The notes: generated by a model from the letters alone, not told the origin. A stretch of DNA of 64,000 nt from Granulicella tundricola MP5ACTX9 (GCF_000178975.2 NC_015064.1:496001-560000), one strand, 5' to 3'. Shown: positions 15,659 to 25,336, numbered from the stretch's first letter. A program made the numbers and translations.

Positions 15659-18139
15659 ATGAACGAGAAAGCTTCGGATTATCGCTGGCTGGATGATGAC
15701 GGGGCGGCCTTTGGGTCGCCGGGTGTGGAACCGCGCTGGACTTCGAGCAAGAAGGACGCGGTGTCGACGGCTTACTCGGCATCAAGCCGGGTGTGGTTTA
15801 CGGTGTCGCACGGGACGTTGAACGAGGTGTACTACCCGACGATCGATCGTCCACAGATGCGCGATATGGAGCTTCTGTTTACGGACGAGGAGACGTTTTT
15901 CCACGAGGAGAAACGGGATTTCGAGTACGACTTCCACTACGTGGACCCGGGTGCTCCGGCGGTGAGGGTGGTGGCTTCTGACCTGGATGGGCGGTATACG
16001 GTCACGAAGGAGTTTATTGCCGATCCGCATCATCCGGTGGTGCTGATGAATGTGAAGATCGCCGGGGATGAGGCGGTGGTCTCCCGGCTGAAGTGCTATG
16101 TGCTGCTGGCTCCGCACCTGGATGGGGGTGGCGCGGGGAACTCGGCACGATCGCTTTCCGTGGCTGGGCGTCGGACGCTGCTGGCGTGGAAGGGCGAGCA
16201 CAACTCGCTGGCGGTGGGGGCGGACTGCGGGTTTACGCGGAGCTCGTGCGGGTATGTGGGGACGAGCGATGGGTACCAGGACCTGTCCACGCATATGAAG
16301 ATGCAGTGGCAGTTTGGGCAGGCGCTGAATGGGAATGTGGCGGTGACGGGCGAGATCGACGTGGCGCGGAACCGGGAGTTCACGATTGCGATTGCGTTCG
16401 GCGATGGGCACCATGCGGCGCTGTCCGGGATGATGCAGACGCTCTCCACGCCTTATGCCGAACATGCGAAACGGTTTATCGACCAGTGGCATCGGGCTGA
16501 GTCGCCGGCGGCGCTGGCCAAGGCTTCCACCGACGGCGGGCGGCTGATGCGGGTGAGCCATAACGTCATCCTGACGCATGAGGATAAGACGTACTCGGGC
16601 GCGTTTATTGCTTCGGCTTCGATTCCGTGGGGGGCCTCGAAGGGGGATGACGATCTGGGTGGGTATCACCTGGTTTGGACTCGGGATATGGTGCAGTCGG
16701 CGACGGCTTTGCTGGCTTGCGGGAGAACGGAGACCGCTCGACGGGCACTGGTTTACCTGGCTTGTACGCAGCGGCCGGATGGCGGGTTTGCGCAGAACTT
16801 CTGGATCGATGGGTCGGCTTACTGGACCGGGATTCAGTTGGATGAGGTGGCGTTTCCGATCATCCTGGCGTGGCGGCTCTGGAAGGTGGATGGGCTGGGG
16901 GTGTTCGACGTCTTCCCGTTTGTGGAGAAGGCGGCGGCGTTCCTGGTGCGGTATGCGCCGGTGACCCAGCAGGAGCGTTGGGAGGAGAATGCGGGGTACT
17001 CGCCTTCTACGCTGGCGGCGGTTATCTCAGGGCTGGTTTGTGCGGCGGATATCGCACGGGCTTATCAGGCTTCTGAGTTGGCTGGGTTTCTGGAGACCTA
17101 TGCGGACTGGATTGAATCGCATCTGGACGAGTGGACGACGACCGAAGACGGGATGCTGCTGGATGGAGTGAAGCGGCACTATATGCGGATTCGTCCGCCG
17201 GCTGAGGGCGAGCCGTTCCATAATCCGGGGGTGAAGCCTGGGTTTATCCGGCTGGCGAACCGTGGGCCGGAGGAGGAGTCGGAGTTCGACGCGCGGGAGG
17301 TTGTGGACGGCGGATTCCTGGAGCTGGTGCGGTACGGGATTCGGCGAGCTGACGATCCGCTGATGGTGGAGTCGCTGAAGGTTGTTGACGCTTGTTTGAA
17401 GTATGAGACGCCCTACGGGCCTTGCTGGCGGAGGTACAACCACGACGGCTATGGGCAGAAGAAGGATGGCGGCCCTTACGACGGGTTTGGGCAGGGCAGG
17501 GCGTGGCCTCTGCTGGGCGGCGAACGGGCGCACTATGAGCTCGCTGCGGGCCATGATGTGAAGCCGTTTATTACGGCGTATGAGAAGTTTTCTTCGATCG
17601 GCGGGATGCTGCCGGAGCAGGTCTGGGATCACGACGATATGCCGGAGGAAGGGCTGTACCTGGGGCGGTCGGCGGGGTCTGCGCAGCCTCTGGTGTGGGC
17701 CCATGCGGAGTATGTGAAGCTGCTGCGGTCGGTTTCGGATGGGAAGGTGTTCGATACGATTTCCGTGGTGGCGGAGCGGTATGCGGTCGAGCCAGGGACG
17801 CGGACGTTCCAGAACACGGTGGAGATCTTCCAGACGGCGCGGCCTTTTGCGACGATTCCGACAGGGTTTACGCTGCGGGTTGTGGATCGGGCACGGTTCC
17901 GGATGAGCTATACGCTGGACGGCTGGGCTACGACGACGACGGTGGACTCGCGGGTAGTTGGATATCCGGGATCGTTTGCGGATGTGGTGATGCCGGGCGA
18001 GCCGGGGGAGCTGGAGTTTACGTTGTTCTGGCCGACGACGGCGGACGCCCCGGAGCACTGGCTGGGGCATAACTATAAGGTGGCGGTGACGTCGCAGGGG
18101 CCGGAGACGATGCCTGCGGGGGCTAAGCCGCAGTCGTAG
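15659..18139 (+). CDS. Glycoside hydrolase family 15 glucoamylase
   Basis: An 826-residue protein. The N-terminal part (about residues 15-270) fits the glucodextranase-type N-domain: SSRVWFTVSHGTLNEVYYPT near its start. The C-terminal (alpha/alpha)6 barrel belongs to GH15. GGYHLVWTRDMVQSA is the substrate-binding arm, the probable general acid is the Glu in EENAGYSPST, and the probable base Glu is in LPEQVWDHDD. Such enzymes release glucose from the non-reducing ends of starch, glycogen or maltodextrin. No signal peptide is seen, which suggests cytoplasmic glycogen or maltodextrin use. MNEKASDYRW at 15659 is chosen because the longer frame reads through repeat-like sequence. The gene precedes tkt and fits the local glucose theme. 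Confidence 0.9.
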   Translation: MNEKASDYRWLDDDGAAFGSPGVEPRWTSSKKDAVSTAYSASSRVWFTVSHGTLNEVYYPTIDRPQMRDMELLFTDEETFFHEEKRDFEYDFHYVDPGAPAVRVVASDLDGRYTVTKEFIADPHHPVVLMNVKIAGDEAVVSRLKCYVLLAPHLDGGGAGNSARSLSVAGRRTLLAWKGEHNSLAVGADCGFTRSSCGYVGTSDGYQDLSTHMKMQWQFGQALNGNVAVTGEIDVARNREFTIAIAFGDGHHAALSGMMQTLSTPYAEHAKRFIDQWHRAESPAALAKASTDGGRLMRVSHNVILTHEDKTYSGAFIASASIPWGASKGDDDLGGYHLVWTRDMVQSATALLACGRTETARRALVYLACTQRPDGGFAQNFWIDGSAYWTGIQLDEVAFPIILAWRLWKVDGLGVFDVFPFVEKAAAFLVRYAPVTQQERWEENAGYSPSTLAAVISGLVCAADIARAYQASELAGFLETYADWIESHLDEWTTTEDGMLLDGVKRHYMRIRPPAEGEPFHNPGVKPGFIRLANRGPEEESEFDAREVVDGGFLELVRYGIRRADDPLMVESLKVVDACLKYETPYGPCWRRYNHDGYGQKKDGGPYDGFGQGRAWPLLGGERAHYELAAGHDVKPFITAYEKFSSIGGMLPEQVWDHDDMPEEGLYLGRSAGSAQPLVWAHAEYVKLLRSVSDGKVFDTISVVAERYAVEPGTRTFQNTVEIFQTARPFATIPTGFTLRVVDRARFRMSYTLDGWATTTTVDSRVVGYPGSFADVVMPGEPGELEFTLFWPTTADAPEHWLGHNYKVAVTSQGPETMPAGAKPQS

Positions 18140-18174
18140 CGTTTGCCGGGAAAGCGGATTGTTTGGAGCAGGAA

Positions 18175-18210
18175 AGCGGAGCCGGCATCGAAACGGGTAC
18201 GGGCTCCGCT
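18175..18210 (+). terminator. Hairpin between GH15 gene and tkt
   Basis: AGCGGAGCC (18175-18183) and GGCTCCGCT (18202-18210) form a perfect 9-bp stem with an 18-base loop, 36 bp after the GH15 stop. There is no T-run, so it may be a processing or weak termination site instead. Confidence 0.4.
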
Positions 18211-18273
18211 AGTACACTGTTAAAGCACGCAGTGATTCAAGCACATGGCGGGGAACACGAAGCCTCGCCGAGC

Positions 18274-18317
18274 GAATTCAAAAAGATGCAGGACCGAATT
18301 CTAAAAGACGCAGGACC
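18274..18317 (+). repeat. 22-bp tandem duplication in the tkt leader
   Basis: Two abutting 22-bp copies begin GAATTC and end GCAGGACC (18274-18295 and 18296-18317). They differ at two positions and end nine bases before the tkt ATG. The tkt Shine-Dalgarno AGGAG follows the second copy. Confidence 0.75.
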
Positions 18318-18326
18318 AGGAGCAGC

Positions 18327-20324
18327 ATGAGCGATACGCAGCAGCACGAACTCGATCAGCTTTCGATCAATACGCTTCGCTTTCTCGCGGTTGATCAGGT
18401 GGAGAAGGCGAAACAGGGACATCCCGGCGCACCGTTGGGTTGCGCGCCCATTGCCTATCTTCTTTATACGAAGTACATGAAGTATGACCCCAAGGACCCG
18501 TTGTGGTCCGACCGGGACCGTTTTGTGCTCTCGAACGGTCATGCTTCCGCGCTGCAGTATGGTGCGCTGCACCTGGCTGGGTTCGATCTGCCGATGTCGC
18601 AGCTGGAGCAGTTCCGGCAGTGGGGTTCGCATACTCCCGGGCACCCGGAGTATGGCGAGACGCCGGGCGTCGAAGTAACGACGGGCCCGCTGGGACAGGG
18701 ACTGGCCGAGGCTGTGGGTCTGGCGATCGCTGAGAAGCATCTGGCGGCGCTCTACAACCATGAGAACCATACGCCGGTGGACCACCACACCTATGTCATT
18801 TGTGGCGATGGTGACCTGATGGAAGGCATCTCGCACGAGTCCTGCTCGCTGGCGGGAACGCTGGGCCTGGGCAAGCTGATTGTGCTGTATGACGACAACC
18901 TGATCTCGCTGGATGGACCGACGGAGCTGAGCTATACCGAGGACGTGACGAAGCGGTTCGAGGCCTACCACTGGCATGTGCAGATGGTGGATGACGGCAA
19001 CGATCTGAAGGCTCTGGAAGATGCGATCGAAAACGCGAAGGCGGCGACGACGCGGCCCTCACTGATCCGCGTGCGGACGGTGATCGGGTACGGCAGCCCC
19101 AAGGCCGGTACGAGCAAGGTCCATGGCGAGGCGCTTGGACCGGAAGCGACCAAGGAGACCAAGCGCAACCTGGGCTGGCCCGAGGATAAGAGCTTCTACG
19201 TTCCGGAAGAGGCTGGGAAGAACTGGCACGAGAAGTCCGTGGTTCGCGGCAAGAAGCTCCATGAGGAGTGGGACAAGACGTTCGCGGAGTACACGAAGGC
19301 CTATCCCGAGCTGGGTGCGGAGTACTCCCGCGTGACCGAGCACAAGCTGGCCGCGGGCTGGGAGAAGGCTCTGCCGGTGTTTCCGACGGACAAGCCGATT
19401 GCGACCCGCACCGCGGGTAATGTGGTGATGAACGCGATTGCGAAGGTTGTGCCGGAGCTGTTTGGCGGCGCGGCCGACCTGACGAGCTCGACGAAGACGA
19501 TCTTCAAGGATTCACCGAGCTTCCATGTGGATCCTAAGGGTCGCAACGTGTTCTTCGGCGTGCGTGAGTTTGGGATGATGGCTGCGGTGAACGGGATCGC
19601 GGCGCACGGCGGGTTGATTCCGTTCGGCTCGACGTTCTTTACGTTCTCCGACTACTGCCGCAACGCGATCCGCATGGGCGCGCTGCAGAGCTCTCACTCG
19701 CTCTATGTCTTCACGCACGATTCGATCGGCCTGGGCTCTGACGGGCCGACGCACCAGCCCATTGAGCAGTTGGCGAGTCTGCGTTTGATTCCGCAACTGA
19801 CGGACTTCCGTCCGGCGGATGCGAACGAGACGACGACCTGCTGGCAGTTGATGCTGGAACGCCAGTCGGCGAGCGTGCTGGTGCTTTCTCGCCAGGACCT
19901 GCCGGTGCTGGATGCGGCGAAGTACAAGACCGCTGAAGGCGTTCGCAAGGGCGCTTATGTGCTCGAGGCGTACGGCAAGGATCTGATCCTGGTCGCGACG
20001 GGCTCCGAGGTGGAGATGATCATGAAGGCGGCACTGACGCTGAAGGAAGAAGGCATCCTGGCGACGGTGGTTTCCATGCCGAGCTTCAAGATCTTCGAGG
20101 AGCAGGACGAGGCGTATAAGCTCTCGATCTTCCCGCATGGAGCGCCGACGATCTCGCTCGAGGCGGGTGCGACGATGGGCTGGTACAAGTACGTCGGACG
20201 CGACGGCATTGCCATTGGAGTGGATCGGTTTGGGGCTTCGGCTTCTGCACCTGAGGTGCAGGATAAGCTGGGGATCTCGGCTTCTGCTGTGGTCACTGCG
20301 GCTAAGAAGCTGCTGAAGAAGTAA
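18327..20324 (+). CDS. tkt: Transketolase
   Basis: A 665-residue transketolase, the usual length. It moves two-carbon units between sugar phosphates in the non-oxidative pentose phosphate pathway, using thiamine diphosphate and a divalent metal. Visible marks are AKQGHPGAPLG, LSNGHASALQY, the ThDP motif GDGDLMEGISHE ending in YDDN, the pyrimidine-domain FGVREFGMMA, and HDSIGLGSDGPTHQPIEQLA. ATG 18327 follows AGGAG with good spacing. Codon choice is less G-ending than in neighbours, as expected for a highly expressed gene. A terminator follows at once, so it is probably monocistronic. The leader carries a 22-bp tandem duplication. Confidence 0.96.
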   Translation: MSDTQQHELDQLSINTLRFLAVDQVEKAKQGHPGAPLGCAPIAYLLYTKYMKYDPKDPLWSDRDRFVLSNGHASALQYGALHLAGFDLPMSQLEQFRQWGSHTPGHPEYGETPGVEVTTGPLGQGLAEAVGLAIAEKHLAALYNHENHTPVDHHTYVICGDGDLMEGISHESCSLAGTLGLGKLIVLYDDNLISLDGPTELSYTEDVTKRFEAYHWHVQMVDDGNDLKALEDAIENAKAATTRPSLIRVRTVIGYGSPKAGTSKVHGEALGPEATKETKRNLGWPEDKSFYVPEEAGKNWHEKSVVRGKKLHEEWDKTFAEYTKAYPELGAEYSRVTEHKLAAGWEKALPVFPTDKPIATRTAGNVVMNAIAKVVPELFGGAADLTSSTKTIFKDSPSFHVDPKGRNVFFGVREFGMMAAVNGIAAHGGLIPFGSTFFTFSDYCRNAIRMGALQSSHSLYVFTHDSIGLGSDGPTHQPIEQLASLRLIPQLTDFRPADANETTTCWQLMLERQSASVLVLSRQDLPVLDAAKYKTAEGVRKGAYVLEAYGKDLILVATGSEVEMIMKAALTLKEEGILATVVSMPSFKIFEEQDEAYKLSIFPHGAPTISLEAGATMGWYKYVGRDGIAIGVDRFGASASAPEVQDKLGISASAVVTAAKKLLKK

Positions 20325-20335
20325 GGGAAATAGAG

Positions 20336-20368
20336 GGCGGGGCCTACGGGCTCCGCCTTTGTTTTTTT
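20336..20368 (+). terminator. Terminator of tkt
   Basis: GGCGGGGCC-TACG-GGCTCCGCC forms a 9-bp stem with one G-T pair and a tetraloop, followed by TTTGTTTTTTT. It is a classic rho-independent terminator 12 bp after the stop. Confidence 0.9.
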
Positions 20369-20382
20369 GGCTGGTTGGGACA

Positions 20383-20445
20383 GGGCTCAGGGATCAGGGA
20401 TCAGGGATCAGGGATCAGGTGTCAGGGCTCAGGGCTCAGGGATCA
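20383..20445 (+). repeat. Heptamer tandem array GGGATCA/GGGCTCA, nine units
   Basis: Nine consecutive 7-bp units: GGGCTCA, four GGGATCA, GGTGTCA, two GGGCTCA, and GGGATCA. It starts 15 bp beyond the tkt terminator. A second array with the same period and GGG start lies at 28340-28437. Confidence 0.9.
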
Positions 20446-20704
20446 GCAACGGCCAGTTCGGGGCATCCTTCGCTTTGTTTCGGTCGGGATGACCTCGTTA
20501 TTGGCTGGACCAATCCGGGGTTCCATTTTGGGAGTTCGGGGTTTGTGGTTGATTTCTGGTTTTGATGGGTGTCTCTTGGGGATTTGCTGCTGTTTTGTCC
20601 GGCCGGCTGACGGCTTCACCAGCGAAATATGACATGCAAAACGTGGTGACTGCACCACAAATCACCACACACTGCCATGCAGTGCAGTACAGAAGGTTTT
20701 TGGG

Positions 20705-20845
20705 ATGAGTATGGTTGAGAGCGAGCGGGAGATGGTGCGGAAGACGGCGGAGAAGCCGGCCGAGGAGAGCTTTACCTCCCTGCAGCCGACGTATGAGGAC
20801 AGCGTTCCGCCCGATCCGGAGAACGACTGGGAGTATGAGGACTAA
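20705..20845 (+). CDS. Small acidic protein translationally coupled to rpiA
   Basis: A 46-residue frame from ATG 20705 to TAA 20843-20845. The last A of the stop is the first base of the rpiA ATG (TAATG), a typical translational coupling. The product is rich in Glu, Asp and Pro (KPAEESFTSLQPTYEDSVPP, ending NDWEYED). It has no hydrophobic segment and no known motif, and is probably intrinsically disordered. I do not recognise it. A local role, such as helping ribosome loading on rpiA or binding a partner, is a guess. Confidence 0.55.
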   Translation: MSMVESEREMVRKTAEKPAEESFTSLQPTYEDSVPPDPENDWEYED

Positions 20846-21519
20846 TGATGACGCAGGATGAGGCGAAGGCAGCGGTTGCGCGGCGGGCGGTGGAGTTCGT
20901 CGAAGACGGGATGCGGGTGGGGTTGGGGACCGGGACGACGGCGACGATGTTTATCCGGGCGCTGGCGGAGCGGAAGCCGAAGATTCGGTGCGTGGCTTCT
21001 TCCGATGCGAGCTTCAACCTGGGGGCGGAGCTGGGGCTGGATATGATGACGCTGAACGAGCTGCCGGAGATCGATGTGTATATCGACGGGGCGGATGAGG
21101 TGGGGCCTGGGTTGGCGCTGATCAAGGGCGGGGGTGGGGCTCTGCTGCGGGAGAAGATTGTTGCCAGTGCGGCGAAGCGGTTTGTGGTTGTCGTCGATTC
21201 GAGCAAGGTGGTGGAGTGTTTAGGAAAGTTTCCTTTGCCGATTGAGGTGATCAAGATGGCGCTGCCGCTGGTGCTGCCTAAGCTGGAGGCTTTGGGGCTG
21301 GAGCCTAAGCAGAGACGGGCCAAGAGTGGCGACGGGCCTTATCTGACGGATGAGGGGAATTTTATTGTGGATTGTTTTGTGGGGAAGATTGCCGATCCCG
21401 TCATGGTTGCGGCGGAGGTTCGGGCAATTGTTGGGGTGGTGGAGCATGGGTTGTTTTTGGGGATGGCTCAGGTTGCTCTGGTGGCGGGGGAGGATGGGGT
21501 TACGGAGTGGTTGGGGTGA
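20845..21519 (+). CDS. rpiA: Ribose-5-phosphate isomerase A
   Basis: A 224-residue RpiA-type isomerase interconverting ribose-5-phosphate and ribulose-5-phosphate. Hallmarks are VGLGTGTTATMFIRAL (phosphate loop), DVYIDGADEVGPGLALIKGG followed by GGALLREKI (active-site Asp and Lys), and VVDSSKVVECLGKFPLPIEV. The gene starts at the last base of the preceding small gene's stop, so the two are almost certainly one operon. A tandem ATGATG occurs at the start. Confidence 0.95.
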   Translation: MMTQDEAKAAVARRAVEFVEDGMRVGLGTGTTATMFIRALAERKPKIRCVASSDASFNLGAELGLDMMTLNELPEIDVYIDGADEVGPGLALIKGGGGALLREKIVASAAKRFVVVVDSSKVVECLGKFPLPIEVIKMALPLVLPKLEALGLEPKQRRAKSGDGPYLTDEGNFIVDCFVGKIADPVMVAAEVRAIVGVVEHGLFLGMAQVALVAGEDGVTEWLG

Positions 21520-21560
21520 AAGCGAATCACAGAGGGCGCGGAGTACAAAGAGAGATAGGA
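21519..21560. repeat. Dispersed AGCGAATCACAGAGGGC element, copy 1
   Basis: AAGCGAATCACAGAGGGCGC followed by GGAG and an AAAGAGAG purine run. Near-identical copies begin near 31680 and 33243, each just after a gene end. Confidence 0.7.
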
Positions 21561-21627
21561 ACGGGCAACGGCGTGTATTGAACAGTTTTGAGTTGTCAGT
21601 TTTGAGTTGAAGCAAGTGCAATAACAA

Positions 21628-21912
<285 letters not shown>

Positions 21913-21976
21913 CGCAGGCCCCGGGAATGGCCAACAGGGCTGCATCGAATGGCGCTTGACGGACGTCTGAATACTT

Positions 21977-22888
21977 ATGACTCAATCGATTAGTACGAAT
22001 GCGAAGGTTTGGTTGATTACGGGGACCTCGTCGGGGTTCGGTAGAGAGCTTGCGGAGCAGTTGCTGGGGGCGGGGGAGAAGGTTGTGGCTACGGCTCGGA
22101 AGACGGAGACGATTGCTGATCTGGCGGAGACGCATCCCGATACGGCGCTGGTGGTGGCTCTCGATGTGACGAAGGAAGAGACCATTGAGGCTGCGCTGAA
22201 GGCGGCGCTGGATAAGTTTGGGCGGGTGGATGTGCTCGTCAACAATGCCGGGTATGGGTTGGCCGGGGCGGTGGAAGAGGCGACCGAGGCGGAGTTTATG
22301 CCGGTGTTCGAGACGAATGTGTTTGGGTTGATCCGGACCACGCGGGCGTTTTTGCCGCAGTTTCGGAAGCAGAAGAGTGGGAGCATTGTGAACCTTTCTT
22401 CGATCGGCGGACTGATCGGGTCGCCGGGGTGGGGGTACTACAACGCGAGCAAGTTTGCGGTGAATGGATTTTCTGAGGCGCTGGCGGCGGAGATGGCGCT
22501 GCTGGGCGTGCATGTGATGATCGTCGAGCCGGGACCTTTCAGGACGGAGTTTTTGGGGAGTTCGGGTAAGGAAGCGGAAGAGCGGATTGCGGACTATGAC
22601 GAGACTGCGGGGAAGACTCGGCAGTACTTTCAGGAGCAGTCCGGTAAGCAGCCGGGCGATCCGGTGAAGGCTGTGAAGGCGATCATCGACGCGGTGAATG
22701 CGGCTGAACCGCCGAAGCACCTGGTGCTGGGTAAGCTGGCGTTCGACCGGATGCAGGCTCGGCTGGAGGTTTGGAAGAAGGATCTGGCGGCGTGGGAGAC
22801 GACGTCTTTGGGCGCTGATTTTGACAAGGCGGATGCGGCGGCGGGTCAGGCGGCTTATGCTGATACTCGTCAGGCTGGAAAGGCCTAG
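21977..22888 (+). CDS. SDR family NAD(P)-dependent oxidoreductase
   Basis: A 303-residue classical short-chain dehydrogenase/reductase. It has the cofactor loop TGTSSGFG, the NNAGYG motif, catalytic Ser in NLSSIGG and the YYNASKF motif with Tyr and Lys. The residues TARKTE after strand 2 suggest NADPH preference. The C-terminus is longer than the minimal 250-residue fold and rich in Ala and Lys. The substrate is not predictable. The stop codon is joined to the Shine-Dalgarno of the next gene, so both form an operon. Confidence 0.9.
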   Translation: MTQSISTNAKVWLITGTSSGFGRELAEQLLGAGEKVVATARKTETIADLAETHPDTALVVALDVTKEETIEAALKAALDKFGRVDVLVNNAGYGLAGAVEEATEAEFMPVFETNVFGLIRTTRAFLPQFRKQKSGSIVNLSSIGGLIGSPGWGYYNASKFAVNGFSEALAAEMALLGVHVMIVEPGPFRTEFLGSSGKEAEERIADYDETAGKTRQYFQEQSGKQPGDPVKAVKAIIDAVNAAEPPKHLVLGKLAFDRMQARLEVWKKDLAAWETTSLGADFDKADAAAGQAAYADTRQAGKA

Positions 22889-22896
22889 GAGGGTCA

Positions 22897-23538
22897 GTGA
22901 ACGGTTCCATACGGACGTTGTTCTGGGACATTGGCGGAGTGATTCTCACGAATGGGTGGGATCGGAATCAGCGGAAGCGCGTGCTTTCGCGGCTGGGCGT
23001 GGACATGGAGGCGTATGAAGAGGCCCACGAACGGGCGAACTATTACTGGGAACGTGGGCTGATTACGGCGAAGGAGTTCTTCGCGCAGACGGTACTGACG
23101 CCGAACCCGGAGCTGGATCTGACGTTCGAGATTGTGTGGCCGCAGGTGTGTGCGGAGAGCAAGGTGCTGCATCCGGAGTGCCTGGATATGCTGGCGGAGT
23201 TGAAGGGGCAGGGTCGGTACCGGATCGCTACGCTGAATAACGAGTCGCGGGAGCTGAACGGTTATCGGCTGGATGCGTTCAAGATGCGGTCGCTGTTCGA
23301 TTACTTTATTTGTTCGGGGTCGGTGCATGAGATGAAGCCGATGCCGGGGATCTACCGGTCGGCGGTGGATATTTCGGGGTTCGAGGCTCGGACGGCGCTG
23401 TTTATCGACGATAAGGAAGAGAACTGCGAGGCGGCTCGGGCGGTGGGGATGAATGCGATCCGGTTTGAGAGTCCGCAGCAGTTGTGTTTGGCGCTGGCGG
23501 ACTATGACGTGCATGTGAGTTCGCTGGAGATGGTTTAA
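22897..23538 (+). CDS. HAD family hydrolase
   Basis: A 213-residue haloacid dehalogenase-superfamily protein. Motif I is FWDIGGVILT, which keeps the nucleophile Asp but has Gly-Gly where phosphatases usually have a second Asp. Motif II is around IATLNNESREL. The Lys of motif III is in HEMKPMPGIYRSAV, and the Asp pair of motif IV is in LFIDDKEENCEAA. The lack of the general-acid Asp makes an ordinary phosphatase less sure. Epoxide-hydrolase-like or alpha-D-glucose-1-phosphatase (YihX-like) relatives have similar sequences. The start is GTG 22897 with a perfect AGGAGG overlapping the upstream SDR stop. Confidence 0.85.
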   Translation: MNGSIRTLFWDIGGVILTNGWDRNQRKRVLSRLGVDMEAYEEAHERANYYWERGLITAKEFFAQTVLTPNPELDLTFEIVWPQVCAESKVLHPECLDMLAELKGQGRYRIATLNNESRELNGYRLDAFKMRSLFDYFICSGSVHEMKPMPGIYRSAVDISGFEARTALFIDDKEENCEAARAVGMNAIRFESPQQLCLALADYDVHVSSLEMV

Positions 23539-23558
23539 GAACAAGCAACCGCAACAGC

Positions 23559-23593
23559 AAATACGGAGGTTCTGGCTTCGCCAGAATGACGAC
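23559..23593. repeat. Short TTCTGGCTTCGCCAGAATGACG repeat module
   Basis: AATACGGAGGTTCTGGCTTC followed by GCCAGAATGACG. The inner TTCTGGC-TTC-GCCAGAA is a perfect palindrome, whereas sister copies carry GCTTCGCTCAGAATGACG. It lies 175 bp upstream of zwf. Confidence 0.75.
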
Positions 23594-23770
23594 TTTCTTT
23601 ACGACGATTTTCTTTCGTGGCTGCTCTGCACCTGAGTACCGCTCAAAGTGTGATGGATCGTATGATCTTAATGATGTGTATGAGTTCAGCGGCGACGCGA
23701 GCAAGAAACGCTAAAGCATGAAGCGTGCGGTTTGCGCTTGCATCCAATTGAAGAAGTTACGAGGACTGAT

Positions 23771-25321
23771 ATGGCTATTCCTGAAGTAAAAGCAGCACCT
23801 GCGGCTCCTGTGAAGACGCAGAAGCCGGAACGCAAGCCGGACCCATGCATCGTGGTGATCTTTGGCGCGTCCGGAGACCTGACCAAGCGCAAGCTGCTAC
23901 CGGCTCTGTATCACCTGGAGCAGGCGGGTCTGCTGCCGAAGGAGATTTCTGTTGTGGGCGTGGCTCGGCGTCCGCTTGAGGCGACGTTTGCGCCGGATAT
24001 GAAGGAAGGCATTATCGCCGGCGGTGGCGTGGATGAGAAGGAAGCGGCACTCGCACCGTTCATCGAGCATGTGCAGTATCACGCGATGAACTTCGACGAT
24101 GACGCGGGTTACGCGGGGCTGAACGAGCTTTTGAGCTCGATCGATAAGAAGAATGGGACGAAGGGCAACCGGCTGTTCTACCTGGCGACTGCTCCGGAGT
24201 ACTTTGCCGACATTATCAATGCGCTGGGCAAGCACGAGATGAACAAGCCGGCGAAGGATAAGCCGGGTAGCTGGGTTCGGACGATCGTGGAGAAGCCGTT
24301 TGGGCATGATCTCGAGAGCGCTCGCAAGCTGAATGATGACGTGAACAAGGTGTTCGACGAGGATCAGGTCTTCCGCATCGACCACTATCTGGGTAAGGAG
24401 ACGGTGCAGAACATTCTGGTGTTCCGGTTTGCGAACGGGATCTTTGAGAATGTCTGGAACCGGAACTACATCGACCATGTTGAGATTACGGCGGCGGAGT
24501 CGATTGGCATTGAAGGGCGTGGACCGTTCTACGAGACGGCCGGGGCGCTGCGTGACGTGGTGCAGAACCATGTGATGGAGCTGCTGAGCTTTGTGGCGAT
24601 GGAGCCGCCGGTGTCGTTTGAGGCTTCTGCGGTGCGTGCGGAGAAGGTGAAGGTCTGGAAGTCGATCCAGCCGATTCACCCTGCGGATACGGTTCGCGGG
24701 CAGTATGGCCCGTCGACTGTGGATGGGAAGCAGGTTGTTGGTTACAGGCAGGAGGATCGGGTTCATCCGCGCTCGCAGACGGAGACGTATGCGGCTTTGC
24801 GGCTGGAGATCGAGAACTGGCGCTGGGCGGGTGTTCCGTTCTATATCCGCGCGGGCAAGCGGATGGCGAAGCGTGTGACGGAGATTACGATCACGTTCAA
24901 GCAGCCGCCGTTGAGCATCTTCAAGGATGCCGAGGGTAAGGGCGCTGAGGGGATCAGGAGCAACGTGGTTTCCATGCGGATTCAGCCGGATGAGGGGATC
25001 ACGCTGCGCTTTGGCGCGAAGCTGCCGGGGCCGAACATGAGCATCAGCCCGGTGAACATGAACTTCAGCTATGCGGAGTCGTTTGGCGCTTCCTCGGCCA
25101 ACGGGTATGAGCGGCTGCTGCTGGATGCGATGCTGGGCGATGCGACGCTGTTTGCGCATCGTGACGGTGTTGAGGCGACCTGGGCTCTGATTACGCCGAT
25201 CCTTGAGGATTGGGCGAAGAACCCGATCAAGGACCTGCCGAACTATCCCGCGGGTACGTGGGGTCCGCCGGCGTCTGATGCGATGCTGAAGGCCGATGGC
25301 CGGAAGTGGCGCAAACTGTAG
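23771..25321 (+). CDS. zwf: Glucose-6-phosphate 1-dehydrogenase
   Basis: A 516-residue enzyme of the oxidative pentose phosphate pathway that oxidises glucose-6-phosphate to 6-phosphogluconolactone. The coenzyme loop is VVIFGASGDLTKRKLLPAL. The signature RIDHYLGKE contains the catalytic His and substrate Lys, EKPFGHD is present, and FYIRAGKRM is conserved. An alanine/proline-rich N-terminal tail of about 25 residues precedes the Rossmann fold. The ATG at 23771 after GAGGA is preferred to the upstream in-frame Met at 23732. A terminator separates it from pgl, so zwf may be controlled separately although the enzymes are consecutive. Confidence 0.96.
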   Translation: MAIPEVKAAPAAPVKTQKPERKPDPCIVVIFGASGDLTKRKLLPALYHLEQAGLLPKEISVVGVARRPLEATFAPDMKEGIIAGGGVDEKEAALAPFIEHVQYHAMNFDDDAGYAGLNELLSSIDKKNGTKGNRLFYLATAPEYFADIINALGKHEMNKPAKDKPGSWVRTIVEKPFGHDLESARKLNDDVNKVFDEDQVFRIDHYLGKETVQNILVFRFANGIFENVWNRNYIDHVEITAAESIGIEGRGPFYETAGALRDVVQNHVMELLSFVAMEPPVSFEASAVRAEKVKVWKSIQPIHPADTVRGQYGPSTVDGKQVVGYRQEDRVHPRSQTETYAALRLEIENWRWAGVPFYIRAGKRMAKRVTEITITFKQPPLSIFKDAEGKGAEGIRSNVVSMRIQPDEGITLRFGAKLPGPNMSISPVNMNFSYAESFGASSANGYERLLLDAMLGDATLFAHRDGVEATWALITPILEDWAKNPIKDLPNYPAGTWGPPASDAMLKADGRKWRKL

Positions 25322-25336
25322 TCGGTTAGTACAAAT

